Positions 48,017 to 56,438 of a stretch of 64,000 nt of DNA are shown here, one piece after another. The DNA lies in assembly GCA_025041175.1 (NCBI GenBank), contig JAKCFJ010000001.1:2559526-2623525 (forward strand), written 5' to 3'. Source of the stretch: Halobacteriales archaeon YIM A00010 (lineage in GTDB: Archaea > Halobacteriota > Halobacteria > Halobacteriales > Haloarculaceae). Numbering within the stretch: position 1 is the stretch's first letter; the number at the start of each line of letters is the position of its first letter. Made by a program: the position numbers and the translations under genes. Under the pieces are notes generated by a model, which did no database searches, was not told the origin of the DNA, and saw only the letters and a program-made list of their open reading frames with translations.

Positions 48017-48634
48017 ATGGATTACGAATCGAGCCTCGATAGAGCCATGGATGCGGTTCCAGACATCCAATCGGATGGCGAACGGCTTTCTGTGCCCGAC
48101 GCCAGCGCACAGAAAGACGGTGCGTTCACGCGGTTGACGAACCTCGAAGACATTGCTGAGACGGTTTCTCGGCCGCCGGACCACCTCCATCGATTCATCC
48201 AGCGCGATCTCGGGACGAACGGCAAGCTCGCCGACGGGGTTGGCCGGTACAACGGCTCGTTCTCCGGAGCCGATTTCGATGCGGCTATCGACGCGTACGT
48301 CGACGTGTACGTTCTTTGTGCGGAGTGTGGGTTGCCAGACACCCGGCTCGTGACCGAGGACGGAACGCCGATGCTCAGGTGTGATGCCTGTGGGGCGTTC
48401 CGTCCGGTTTCGAAACGCCGCCGGAGCACCGCACAAACCCAACAGCGCGACGCGGTCGAGGAAGGAAACACCTACACGCTCGAAATCGTCAGCACCGGAC
48501 GAAAGGGCGACGGCGTCGCCGAACGCGGGGAATACACGATTTTCGTTCCCGGTGCCAGCGAGGGCGACGTCGTCGACGCGTACATCGACAACGTCTCCGG
48601 ATCGCTCGCGTTCGCACGGCTGGTGTCGAACTGA
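48017..48634 (+). CDS. Translation initiation factor 2 subunit beta with C-terminal TRAM domain
   Basis: A 205-residue protein. The N-terminal part is aIF2-beta-like (LTNLEDIAETVSRPPDHLHRFIQRDLGTNGKLADGVGRYNGSFSGADFDAAIDAYVDVYVLC), with the zinc ribbon CAECGLPDTRL ... MLRCDACGA. The C-terminus is a TRAM domain (EEGNTYTLEIVSTGRKGDGVAERGEYTIFVPGASEGDVVDAYIDNVSGSLAFARLV). This fusion is the usual haloarchaeal form; aIF2 brings initiator tRNA to the ribosome. The ATG at 48017 follows a MITE by about 90 bp. Confidence 0.85.
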   Translation: MDYESSLDRAMDAVPDIQSDGERLSVPDASAQKDGAFTRLTNLEDIAETVSRPPDHLHRFIQRDLGTNGKLADGVGRYNGSFSGADFDAAIDAYVDVYVLCAECGLPDTRLVTEDGTPMLRCDACGAFRPVSKRRRSTAQTQQRDAVEEGNTYTLEIVSTGRKGDGVAERGEYTIFVPGASEGDVVDAYIDNVSGSLAFARLVSN

Positions 48635-48800
48635 CACAGCTCGATTCGTCCGTACCGAACACCGGTCGTGCCGTCTGTATGTGGGTCGCTCCCGCCGTTC
48701 TCCGTTTTTGGACGCCCAGATCGCCGGCTCCGTCACCGGTTCGTTCGTGAGCCGCCCAAACCGCACGATTCTTACTGTCTACACTCGTTTTGTCGTATGA

Positions 48801-49592
48801 ATGGCTACGTCGGTGTTGCTCACGGGGGCTGCAGGCCGGGTTGGGGGCGCCATCCTCGGCGGCCTCGGCCAGAAGTACGATTGGCGATTGCTCGATCGGG
48901 AGCCACCCCCCACCGAGACGGGAACCAGTCCCGATCTGGAGTACGATATCGCGGACCACGAGTACCTCGTGGTCGATCTCGCCGATGCAGAACGCATCCG
49001 CGAGTCGATGGCCGGGATCGACGTGGTCGTCCATCTCGCTGGCGATCCTCGCCCGGAAGCCGCGTGGGACAGCGTCCTCACGAACAACATCGACGGAACG
49101 CACACCGTCTTCCAGGCCGCGATCGATGCCGGCGTCGAGAAAGTTGTTTTCGCCTCCTCGAACCACGTCGTCGGTCACTACGAAACCGAGCGCAAGCCCG
49201 GGATCTACCGGGCCGGCGACGACTACAAACTCGACGGCACGGAACTGCCACGGCCATCGAACCGGTACGGCGTGAGCAAAGCCACCGGAGAGATCATTGG
49301 CCGGTTTTTCCACGACGAGCACGATCTGAGCGTCGTGTGTGTCCGGATCGGCAACCTCACCAAAGACCACCCTCCCATTGACTACGAGCGCGGGCAGGCG
49401 ATGTGGCTCTCCTACCGGGACTGTGCCCACCTGTTCGACTGCTGCATCACCGCCGACATCGGGTTCGAGATCGTCTACGGCATCTCCGATAACGACCGCA
49501 AATACTATTCGCTCGACCGCGCACGCGAACGACTCGGCTACAACCCACAGGACAACTCCGCCGACTACGCCGAACTCGAACCGCGAAGCTGA
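48801..49592 (+). CDS. azf: NAD+-dependent glucose-6-phosphate dehydrogenase, Azf-like (extended SDR)
   Basis: A 263-residue extended SDR: nucleotide motif LLTGAAGRVGGAILGGL, catalytic Ser/Tyr-Lys in ASSNHVVG ... NRYGVSKATGE, and the distinctive DHPPIDYERGQAMWLSYRDCAHLFDCCITADIGFEIVYGISDNDRKYYSLDRARERLGYNPQDNSADY. The size and this C-terminal block match Azf (archaeal zwischenferment), which supplies ribose or reducing power by oxidising glucose-6-phosphate in haloarchaea. A generic NAD-dependent epimerase role is the alternative. Confidence 0.75.
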   Translation: MATSVLLTGAAGRVGGAILGGLGQKYDWRLLDREPPPTETGTSPDLEYDIADHEYLVVDLADAERIRESMAGIDVVVHLAGDPRPEAAWDSVLTNNIDGTHTVFQAAIDAGVEKVVFASSNHVVGHYETERKPGIYRAGDDYKLDGTELPRPSNRYGVSKATGEIIGRFFHDEHDLSVVCVRIGNLTKDHPPIDYERGQAMWLSYRDCAHLFDCCITADIGFEIVYGISDNDRKYYSLDRARERLGYNPQDNSADYAELEPRS

Positions 49593-49603
49593 CACCTCTC
49601 TCG

Positions 49604-50299
49604 CTACTCGAACAGCCCCTCGACGTCTGATTCTTCGGTCGCCCGCCGTCGAACGTGATCCGACAGCCGCTGTCGCGCCGTCTCGCGTTCGATCCCATCA
49701 CTCTGAAGGACGTCGATGAGCAGCGTGACGAAGGGGCTCGTCGCCCGACCCGCCTCGAGATCGGCGCGGCCGTACTCGATCGCGCGGTCAATGAGCGCCT
49801 CGTCGTATCCGTGCTCTTCTGTGAGTACGCGGGCCACGACGGCGATCGCCCCGAACGGGAGTTCCCCGATGGGCACCGGCTCCTCATCCACGACGATCCG
49901 AACCGGCGACCGGCGCTCGATGCGTTCGGGATCCCGCTCCAACGCCGCGAGATACTCTCGAATCGGTTCGAGAGACACCCCTCGCGGGGTCGAACCCAGC
50001 CCGGAGAGATACTCGCGCCCACCCCGCGCTAGCCCTCTCGTGCCCTCCCAGTTGCGCTGGTCGGCGTGGTACACCGCCGCTGTGAACTGGATCAGCCCGT
50101 TGAGAAGATCGCGGTCGGGACCATCCTCCAACCGGAGCCACACCTCCTCCCACGCGTCGTGGGCAGCGTGGAACTCACCCGCGTTGTAAATCGCTGCTCC
50201 TGCCCGGAGATGCGCGCCGAAATCCTCCGCAAGCTCCGAATTCGAGTCCGTCTCCGGGTTCGTCTCTCCGTCCGTGTCCGGATCCGTGTCGGGGGCCAT
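49604..50299 (-). CDS. DUF309 family protein
   Basis: A 231-residue protein. An acidic low-complexity N-terminus (MAPDTDPDTDGETNPETDSNSELAED) precedes the DUF309 helical core (AGAAIYNAGEFHAAHDAWEEVWLRLEDGPDRDLLNGLIQFTAAVYHADQRNWEGTRGLARGG), with the conserved Hx-(A/E)HDAWEEVW and LIQ motifs. The function of the family is unknown. The C-terminal half is helical and acidic. I chose the ATG at 50299. It is convergent with the Azf-like gene (11-bp gap). Confidence 0.82.
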   Translation of the reverse strand: MAPDTDPDTDGETNPETDSNSELAEDFGAHLRAGAAIYNAGEFHAAHDAWEEVWLRLEDGPDRDLLNGLIQFTAAVYHADQRNWEGTRGLARGGREYLSGLGSTPRGVSLEPIREYLAALERDPERIERRSPVRIVVDEEPVPIGELPFGAIAVVARVLTEEHGYDEALIDRAIEYGRADLEAGRATSPFVTLLIDVLQSDGIERETARQRLSDHVRRRATEESDVEGLFE

Positions 50300-50384
50300 A
50301 CGTTCGCGTTGCCCCTGTGGACGCAAAACGGTCCCGCCGCTGTCGACACGGCAGCGTTTTCCCCCTCGGACACGCACAGCCGGT

Positions 50385-50825
50385 ATGCCGTCCGGGTATT
50401 ACGAGGATATCGAGATCGGTGCGACGCGTGAGTTCGGAAGCTACACCGTCGAGAAAGAGGAGATCATCTCCTTTGCCGAGCAGTACGATCCCCAGCCCTT
50501 CCACGTGGATGAGTCTGCGGCTGAGGATTCGATTTTCGGTGAACTCGTCGCTAGTGGGTGGCACACCGCCGCGATGACGATGCGGATGCTCGTCGATCAC
50601 CGCCTCGAAGACGATCGCTCGATGGGGGCCGTCGGTATCGATGAGCTGCGGTGGAAACAGCCCGTTCGACCGGGGGAGACGCTCTCTGTGCGGACCGAAG
50701 TCGTGGACAAAGAGCCGTGGGACGACGATCTCGGACTCGTCTGCTCGCGCACGACCGTCTTCGCCGACGAACGCGAGGTCATGTCCATGACCGGCAACGT
50801 GCTCTATCAGAGACGGGCGGAGTGA
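50385..50825 (+). CDS. MaoC-like hydratase (hotdog fold)
   Basis: A 146-residue single-hotdog protein with the hydratase signature: YTVEKEEIISFAEQYDPQPFHVDESAAEDSIFGELVASGWHTAAMTMRMLVD, with the catalytic Asp/His in DPQPFHVD. Other conserved parts are DELRWKQPVRPGETLSVRTEV. It hydrates enoyl-CoA type substrates or is involved in related lipid metabolism. The ATG at 50385 is the usual start. It is followed by the CAU tRNA gene. Confidence 0.87.
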   Translation: MPSGYYEDIEIGATREFGSYTVEKEEIISFAEQYDPQPFHVDESAAEDSIFGELVASGWHTAAMTMRMLVDHRLEDDRSMGAVGIDELRWKQPVRPGETLSVRTEVVDKEPWDDDLGLVCSRTTVFADEREVMSMTGNVLYQRRAE

Positions 50826-50874
50826 CACCCGGCACCGCAGAGTTAAAGAGAGCCGCCCGAAAAGAACCACCCGG

Positions 50875-51010
50875 GGGCCCTTAGCTTAGTCTGGTCAAAG
50901 CGATCCGCTCATAACGGATTGATCGCTGGTTCGAAAGGGCCCCATTAGCGTCTGGTCAAAGCGATCCGCTCATAACGGATTGATCGCTGGTTCGAATCCG
51001 GCAGGGCCCA
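50875..51010 (+). tRNA. CAU-anticodon tRNA with 61-bp internal tandem duplication
   Basis: The outer parts give a complete 75-nt tRNA (acceptor GGGCCCT / AGGGCCC with discriminator A, anticodon CAT in CTCATAA, T arm GCTGGTTCGAATCCGGC) if a 61-nt middle portion is left out. That middle portion repeats the D/anticodon/T region: 50889-50935 and 50950-50996 are identical 47-bp copies. The first copy lacks the 3' half of its T stem; the second lacks a proper D stem and 5' acceptor pairing. The acceptor stem fits tRNA-Ile2 (CAU) better than elongator Met, but I am not certain. It may be an intron-like arrangement or a defective duplication. Confidence 0.65.
50889..50996. repeat. 47-bp direct repeat pair inside the CAU tRNA gene
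   Basis: Identical 47-bp units at 50889-50935 and 50950-50996, separated by 14 bp. They contain the D-loop, the anticodon arm and half of the T arm. The spacer (AGGGCCCCATTAGC) resembles a shared acceptor/5' tRNA piece. Confidence 0.9.
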
Positions 51011-51195
51011 TCGAGAATCACCATCAGTAGATCCGAACACGGCCGAACATGTACGACACGAATCACATCGTATCATAGAGCATTCTCGCTCATGTCCGTC
51101 AACGCCGGTACGGTGCTGATTGATACGCCTAGTATGTATCGATATATATTTACTAATTGTTTTTGACTGGGCTGGCAACGATGCGCTGATACGGA

Positions 51196-51945
51196 ATGAG
51201 TCCAAAAGGAAACCGAATGAGCCGACGACGAGGTCCACGGGGGAGACAGAGGGACACCACGAGCAACCAGAGCCAACGGATATTACAGGCTGTGCTCATT
51301 GGTGCAGGAATTCTGTTTCTGTTGATCGGGGCTGTCATCGCAGCAGGAATCAACCTTCCCGGCACTGGCGCGTTATCGGACGCGGACGACAGCGGTGGCG
51401 CCGCTACACCTTCTGGTGGAGAGCAGACATCAGCGCCGCCGCCGACCGAGACGACGACTGAAACCACGACACAACAGTCGACCGAGGCGACGCAACCAAC
51501 GACCACCCAGTCGACACCGACCCAGACACAGACACAGACACCGACATCCACGCCGTCGCCATCCCCCACACAAACGACAACCGAGGCGACCCGAACGGCA
51601 ACGTCCGGCGGGCTGAGCATCATAAACACGGTCGATGGGAACGGGAACGGCTTCGTTTCCGACTTCGATCTCGAAATCAGGGCTGACACCCGGCTGGAGG
51701 GCACGGATACGTTAGGAGACGGGAACCCGTACTTCATCGTCGAAATCAACGACAAAGAGGTCGGACAGACCGAAGAGCTAGACCAAACCGCGAACGGCGT
51801 GTTCACGATCGATATCACGCCATCGATGCTCCAACAGTACGAGCGGGGACAGCTACAGGTGACTGTCCAGCTGATGGACGAGGATCCCGGCCAGGACGAA
51901 CAGATCGATTCGTGGACCCAAACCGTGAATTACGAGCCAGAGTAG
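51196..51945 (+). CDS. Membrane-anchored surface protein with Thr/Pro/Gln-rich stalk
   Basis: A 249-residue protein. It has a basic N-terminus (SRRRGPRGRQRD), one membrane segment (about residues 30-53: LQAVLIGAGILFLLIGAVIAAGI), a long Thr/Gln/Pro/Ser low-complexity stalk (about 70-135), then a beta-sandwich-like domain (ISNTVDGNGNGFVSDFDLEIRADT ... EVGQTEELDQTANGVFTIDITPSMLQQYERGQLQVTVQLMDED) facing outside. The stalk could be O-glycosylated. No family recognised. The start is the ATG at 51196. Confidence 0.7.
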   Translation: MSPKGNRMSRRRGPRGRQRDTTSNQSQRILQAVLIGAGILFLLIGAVIAAGINLPGTGALSDADDSGGAATPSGGEQTSAPPPTETTTETTTQQSTEATQPTTTQSTPTQTQTQTPTSTPSPSPTQTTTEATRTATSGGLSIINTVDGNGNGFVSDFDLEIRADTRLEGTDTLGDGNPYFIVEINDKEVGQTEELDQTANGVFTIDITPSMLQQYERGQLQVTVQLMDEDPGQDEQIDSWTQTVNYEPE

Positions 51946-52335
51946 GGACCCAAGGAGACGAACCACAACTCGCGTCGGCCTTCCCCCGTAGCTGTACGGT
52001 CGAGGGTGTCATAGAATAGTTCTCACACCGTGATCATGGTTCTCGGATTGTCTCCACGTTCGTCGTTGGTGATGGCGACGACGAGTTGCAGGCACAGCGC
52101 GAGGAACATCTGCGTTCGTGCGTGAGCTCGTCTGAACTGCGGACGATGATGGTTGCTGAAAGCAGCGGGCGGGAGCTGAGGAGGAAGATAGTGCGCTATG
52201 AGGCTCGCAGCGAAGTGTCGAAGGGATGGTCATTCCAGAAAGCGGTACACCTTGCTGAGAGAGCGATCTTTGAGCCGTCACAGTGGCCCACCGAACGCAG
52301 GTCTACACGCTCTGGGGGGGTGCCGATCCGATCTT
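51946..52335. other. Intergenic region, possible decayed gene
   Basis: 390 bp without a convincing gene. On the minus strand a stretch of about 52020-52200 reads as a short protein-like piece (RTQMFLALCLQLVVAITNDERGD, read from the far end) that could be a degraded ORF or transposase tail, but several stops and no start make it unusable. No repeat or RNA gene seen. Confidence 0.35.
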
Positions 52336-53304
52336 TTACACTAGAATGTATGCCTCGACCGGTTCGTAAGGTTCTTCGAGGTAGTCGACATCGCTCTCAG
52401 AGAGGTCGAGTTCGACCGCTTCAACGGCGTCTTCGAGATGTTCGACGCTTGTCGTGCCGTAGATCGGCGCAGTCACATCCTCTTTCGAGAGTTGCCACGC
52501 GAGGCCGATCTGGGCCATCGATACGCCCCTGTCGTTTGCGAGTTCCTGGACGCGTTCGTTGATCTCGCGGGCTTGTGGCGAGTCGTACTGGTCTACGGTC
52601 ATGTCGCGCATCTCGTCAGTTTCCTCGTGGGGTCGCGCGAGGTAACCACCCGCGAGTGGACTCCACGGGATGAGACCGACGTTCTCCTTTCGCGCCAGCG
52701 GGTTCATTTCGCCTTCCTCCTCGCGGTAGACGAGGTTGTAGTGATTCTGCATCGTAACGAAGCGTTCGAGGCCCAGTCGATCACTGGTATAAAGCGCCTC
52801 AGCGAACTGGTGAGCCCACATCGAACTCGCACCAACGTATCGGATTTTGCCGCGTCGTACGGCGTCGTCGAGCGCTTTAAGAGTTTGCTCGATAGACGTG
52901 TCGTGATCCCAGCGCGCGATCTGGTACAGATCGACGCTTTCCATACCGAGTCTGTCGAGACTGTGATCGAGTTCCTGCTCGATGGTCTTGCGCGAGAGAC
53001 CACCCGAATTAGGGTCGTCGTTCATCGGGATGAAGGTTTTTGTGGCAACAACCTGTTCATCACGTTCGTACTCGGAGAGTGCGTTGCCGAGGATCTTTTC
53101 GGATCCGCCGGCCGAGTAGAAGTTCGCAGTGTCGAAGAAGTTGATGCCGAGTTCGATCGCACGGTCGATCACCTCGGTGGCCTGCTCCTCGTCGACGGTC
53201 CACGGGGCGAACAGTTTACCGCTGCCCGACCCGCCGAAGCCCATACAGCCGAGACCAATTCGACTGACTGTTGTTCCCGTATCGCCGAGTGTCGTATACT
53301 CCAT
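52336..53304 (-). CDS. Aldo/keto reductase, catalytic His replaced
   Basis: A 322-residue (alpha/beta)8 NADPH-dependent oxidoreductase. Conserved AKR positions: Asp58 and Tyr63 (FFDTANFYSAG), Lys89 (VVATKTF), and the region DLYQIARWDHDTSIEQTLKALDD, where the usual catalytic His (YQIH) is Ala130. The C-terminus has the NADPH-binding SEDVTAPIYGTTSVEHLEDAVEAVELDL. Without the His the enzyme may have altered activity. It is divergent from an HxlR-type regulator, which is the probable controller. Confidence 0.8.
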   Translation of the reverse strand: MEYTTLGDTGTTVSRIGLGCMGFGGSGSGKLFAPWTVDEEQATEVIDRAIELGINFFDTANFYSAGGSEKILGNALSEYERDEQVVATKTFIPMNDDPNSGGLSRKTIEQELDHSLDRLGMESVDLYQIARWDHDTSIEQTLKALDDAVRRGKIRYVGASSMWAHQFAEALYTSDRLGLERFVTMQNHYNLVYREEEGEMNPLARKENVGLIPWSPLAGGYLARPHEETDEMRDMTVDQYDSPQAREINERVQELANDRGVSMAQIGLAWQLSKEDVTAPIYGTTSVEHLEDAVEAVELDLSESDVDYLEEPYEPVEAYILV

Positions 53305-53472
53305 GTTGCACTCTTAGATGAGGACGCAATCGACATATATTGTCGAGTATTGAACATGATACTAAATCCACTGTTCGATACTAACTCCAGTATTCCGTAC
53401 CTTTGGGAGAGTCGTACTGAAAGCTGATGTGCGGGGTAAGGACTATGAGTGCAGAAATCGGACCGAGGAGTT

Positions 53473-53808
53473 ATGGATGAGACACAGCACCAATCCAGTA
53501 AAAAGGAATCAATCATCAAGGAGGGGCAAGAGATGTTCGACTTCTTCGGCAAATCGCATATGATGCTGCTTGCAGCGATGTTTGCCAAGTCACAGTCCCC
53601 TTGGAGATTCAATGAAATCAGGGACGAGACCGAAATCTCTCAGACCACGCTCTCAACTCGGCTTACCGATCTCGTCGAAGAGGACCTCATCGTTCGTCGT
53701 TCGTACGATGAGATTCCCCCACGCGTCGAGTACGAGGCAACGCAGAAACTTCGAGATCTCGGACCGATTCTTAAGGACATCTTCGCGTGGTGGCGAGACG
53801 TCGATTGA
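53473..53808 (+). CDS. HxlR-type winged-helix regulator
   Basis: A 111-residue DNA-binding protein with the HxlR core (SHMMLLAAMFAKSQSPWRFNEIRDETEISQTTLSTRLTDLVEEDLIVRRSYDEIPPRVEYEATQKLRDLGPILKDIFAWWRDVD). The family senses oxidative or electrophilic stress, often with cysteines; none is evident here. It is divergent from the aldo/keto reductase, the classic regulator-target arrangement, and so probably represses it. The ATG at 53473 is the start. Confidence 0.8.
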   Translation: MDETQHQSSKKESIIKEGQEMFDFFGKSHMMLLAAMFAKSQSPWRFNEIRDETEISQTTLSTRLTDLVEEDLIVRRSYDEIPPRVEYEATQKLRDLGPILKDIFAWWRDVD

Positions 53809-53879
53809 CACGAGCGACAGAGCCTCCACCGATGACACCCTCGTACGGTCGACCACCCATATCTGTGAATACAGCTTTC

Positions 53880-54878
53880 TTATCGACCGAGTTCGGCCAG
53901 CAGTCGCCCGAGATGGAGCCGGTCGTTCGTTCCTTCGGTGAGTTCCACGTCCACCTCTCCAGCGAGTCGGTGTATCGCGGCGAGTTTCTGACCTGAGTAC
54001 CGCGAGCGTGCGACCGAAAGGATGTCCGAAAGCACTTCGGTGCCGCTGTAGCCGTCTTCGATGAGGAGATTGTCGAGCGTATTCCGTGCATCGGTGAACT
54101 CGCCGTCTTCGGCAGCAGTGAGCATCTCCTCGACGGAGTCAGTGAGCAACACCTCTCCGAGCGCTTCGTAGGCGGCCGTCATCGTCACCTCCCCGTGTTC
54201 CTCGAACGCGGTTTGGGCGCCGAGGATCGCCCGGCGGAGATCACCGCCGGCGTAGCCAGCGATGTACTCGACGCCGTCGTCCTCGTATTCGACGCCTTCC
54301 GTCCGGAGGATCCCCGAGAGCACCGTCACGATCTCGTCGTGGGTTGGCGCGCGCACCGGGACAGTGAAACACCGCGATCGCAGCGGCTCGATCAGCGTTG
54401 CGGGCTGGCGGGTGGTGATGACGAACTGGGTGGTCTGGTGATATTGCTCCATGATCCGGCGCAGCGCCTGTTGGAAATCCTCGCGGATCGATTCGGCGTT
54501 GTCCAGCAGGATCGTTTTGTACGTCCCCGTGACGGGCGCGTACCCCGCCGACTCTTTGAGCACGTGGTTGATCATCTCCCGCTTCGAGAGCCGGCTCCGC
54601 CCGGTGAGAAACGGCGCGAACCGCGGATCGTTTTTGATCTCCGTTTTCGTCCGAGAGAACACGTCGTCGACGTTGATCTCGATGAGATCGTTGTCGGGAT
54701 CCTCGTGGGTCTCGGCGGCGAGCGCACGAACGGCAGCGGTCTTTCCGGTTCCCTGTGGTCCGGCGAGGATGAGGTTCATCGGCTCGTCGACCGCCCGGGA
54801 CAACCCATCGCGCACCTCCTGCTGTGGAAGCTCGTCGACGGTGGGTTGGTGGGACTCGATCCACAGCGGCGCGTCCAT
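53880..54878 (-). CDS. rfcB: Replication factor C small subunit
   Basis: A 332-residue clamp-loader subunit. The AAA+ core has Walker A GPQGTGKTAAV, a Walker B-like TILLDNAES (instead of DEADAL), sensor/SRC region LIEPLRSRCFTVPVRAP and the C-terminal collar helices (GTEVLSDILSVARSRYSGQKLAAIHRLAGEVDVEL). The modified Walker B and the DNAE motif match the second small subunit, RfcB, of haloarchaea. It loads PCNA on DNA with the RFC large subunit. The ATG at 54878 matches homologues (MDAPLWIES). Confidence 0.82.
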   Translation of the reverse strand: MDAPLWIESHQPTVDELPQQEVRDGLSRAVDEPMNLILAGPQGTGKTAAVRALAAETHEDPDNDLIEINVDDVFSRTKTEIKNDPRFAPFLTGRSRLSKREMINHVLKESAGYAPVTGTYKTILLDNAESIREDFQQALRRIMEQYHQTTQFVITTRQPATLIEPLRSRCFTVPVRAPTHDEIVTVLSGILRTEGVEYEDDGVEYIAGYAGGDLRRAILGAQTAFEEHGEVTMTAAYEALGEVLLTDSVEEMLTAAEDGEFTDARNTLDNLLIEDGYSGTEVLSDILSVARSRYSGQKLAAIHRLAGEVDVELTEGTNDRLHLGRLLAELGR

Positions 54879-54927
54879 ACCCATCACTTGGCCCAAACGG
54901 GTAAGAATCGGTCGGTTCTTCGATCGA

Positions 54928-56358
54928 TCACTCCTCTTCTACCACGTCCTCGGCTTCCAAGAGCGAAGACAGTTTCCGGTCGAACTGCGTCTCCGTGAGC
55001 GCACCGCTGTCATGGCGCTCTCGGAGGGAATAGAAGGCGTCCAGCGTAGCGAGCTCACCGTCATCGAACTGGAAGGGGCTGAATCCATCGAGAGTAGAAA
55101 GAACCCGTGTGATCGATTCGTTCTCATAGTCATAGATACTGTGGAAACTAGTCCCGTCGGTGAGGAGGAGGGTGTTGGGTTCATCGAACGCCGTGCTGTC
55201 CATCTCCTCGAGAAGCGTGACGTTCTCAGCATCGGACGAAGGGGTGCCAACTGAACGCCGAAGCCGACGAAGCTCCTCGTAGAGCTGGGTGAGAATGCGC
55301 TCATCGAATCGGGACAGAGACGCCGTATCGAGCACGGAGCGGAGCTCTCTATTGTACTCTGCAAGGCTGTCCCAATCGAACGAAGCGGGATCAACGGGTC
55401 TCGTGTACGCCACTGAGAGATCGGCTCCACGAATAGCCGAGATCGTCGCTTCATCGAGTGTCGTGATGGTCTCTTTCTCGAGGGTGGTCAGGACCGCCTC
55501 GTACATCTCGAACAGATCGTCCTCGTCGATCGAATAGATGTTATCACTGTAGTTGGTGAACGAGGAACGCACTCCGAGAGACGCGAGCGCGTCCTCGTTG
55601 ATCAGGTAGTTCTCCCCGTTCGTATCAGCCTCGAGAAGCCCGATTTCGTGCAACGCTACGATGATCTGTCCGCGGAACGCGTGGGGACGATTTCCTGAAA
55701 GGAATGACATATACTCTTCATACTCGGCGGAACCGATGCAGTCCTTGAGCGTGTACTCTACGTTGTCAAACGGATCAGACGTTTCCTCATAGAGTGCAGA
55801 CCGAGCCGCCGCGTAGATCGCGGCCTTCTCATCAAATTTGAGGAACTCAGCGTCATCTAGATCGATGTCGGTATCGATTCCCAGCGAGTCGAGGGCATTT
55901 TCATCGAGCTTCGTTTGATATTCGTCCGTCTGATCGTACAGATCGAGTGCCTCGAACGTCAACTCGATGTGGTCTTCGAGTGCAGGGAACGGTCCCTCGT
56001 GGATCAAATCGAGAGTGTGGGCGTCGATGATTCGAAACGTCTCTTTAGTCGAGTCAGTCCTCTCGTGATGATCGAAGAACGTATCGAGTGCAGCGAGCGT
56101 TTTGAGCTGGAAAAGCGTGTAGTGGGGATCCTTCCGGAAGATGGAGAGGGAATCCCGACGGAGATGAGAGCGACAGCGTTCCCGGTAGGCAGCGAACGCG
56201 TCCGCGTCGAAAGAGATGTGTGCCGAGTAGTAGTCTTCCGTCACGACAGCCGTCGCGTCCGGACCACCGATGGAGGCGTTTGACTCGTCGTTTGCATCGT
56301 CATTCGATCGATCGGTGGACGGAGCGATCTGATCCAACAGCCAGCCGAAAATTCCCAT
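54928..56358 (-). CDS. Large unknown protein with SHOCT-like C-terminus
   Basis: A 476-residue acidic, mostly helical protein. It starts MGIFGWLLDQIAPS and ends FYSLRERHDSGALTETQFDRKLSSLLEAED, which looks like a SHOCT domain (short helical oligomerisation or C-terminal motif LRxLxxxGxxTxxEFxxKKxxLL). The rest shows no family I recognise: it has no signal peptide, and repeated LDEATI/LDENALDSLG-like segments. Codon use is less GC-rich than that of the neighbouring rfcB and rnz, so it may be accessory. The function is not known. Confidence 0.55.
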   Translation of the reverse strand: MGIFGWLLDQIAPSTDRSNDDANDESNASIGGPDATAVVTEDYYSAHISFDADAFAAYRERCRSHLRRDSLSIFRKDPHYTLFQLKTLAALDTFFDHHERTDSTKETFRIIDAHTLDLIHEGPFPALEDHIELTFEALDLYDQTDEYQTKLDENALDSLGIDTDIDLDDAEFLKFDEKAAIYAAARSALYEETSDPFDNVEYTLKDCIGSAEYEEYMSFLSGNRPHAFRGQIIVALHEIGLLEADTNGENYLINEDALASLGVRSSFTNYSDNIYSIDEDDLFEMYEAVLTTLEKETITTLDEATISAIRGADLSVAYTRPVDPASFDWDSLAEYNRELRSVLDTASLSRFDERILTQLYEELRRLRRSVGTPSSDAENVTLLEEMDSTAFDEPNTLLLTDGTSFHSIYDYENESITRVLSTLDGFSPFQFDDGELATLDAFYSLRERHDSGALTETQFDRKLSSLLEAEDVVEEE

Positions 56359-56438
56359 ACAGATGTGCTATCATGACTGAGTAAAAACATTCATACTCCT
56401 TTCGAAGCGGCTATCCGGTGGGCACGGTCAATTGGTGT

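Noticed and set aside
50937-51010. Second independent tRNA in the CAU locus
   Set aside because: Taken alone it has a mismatch at the base of the acceptor stem and no D stem, so it would not be a good tRNA by itself.
52009-52281. 90-codon minus-strand frame between the surface protein and the aldo/keto reductase
   Set aside because: Composition is Arg/Ser/Pro-rich without motif or start context; another frame looks slightly more protein-like, so at most a decayed gene.
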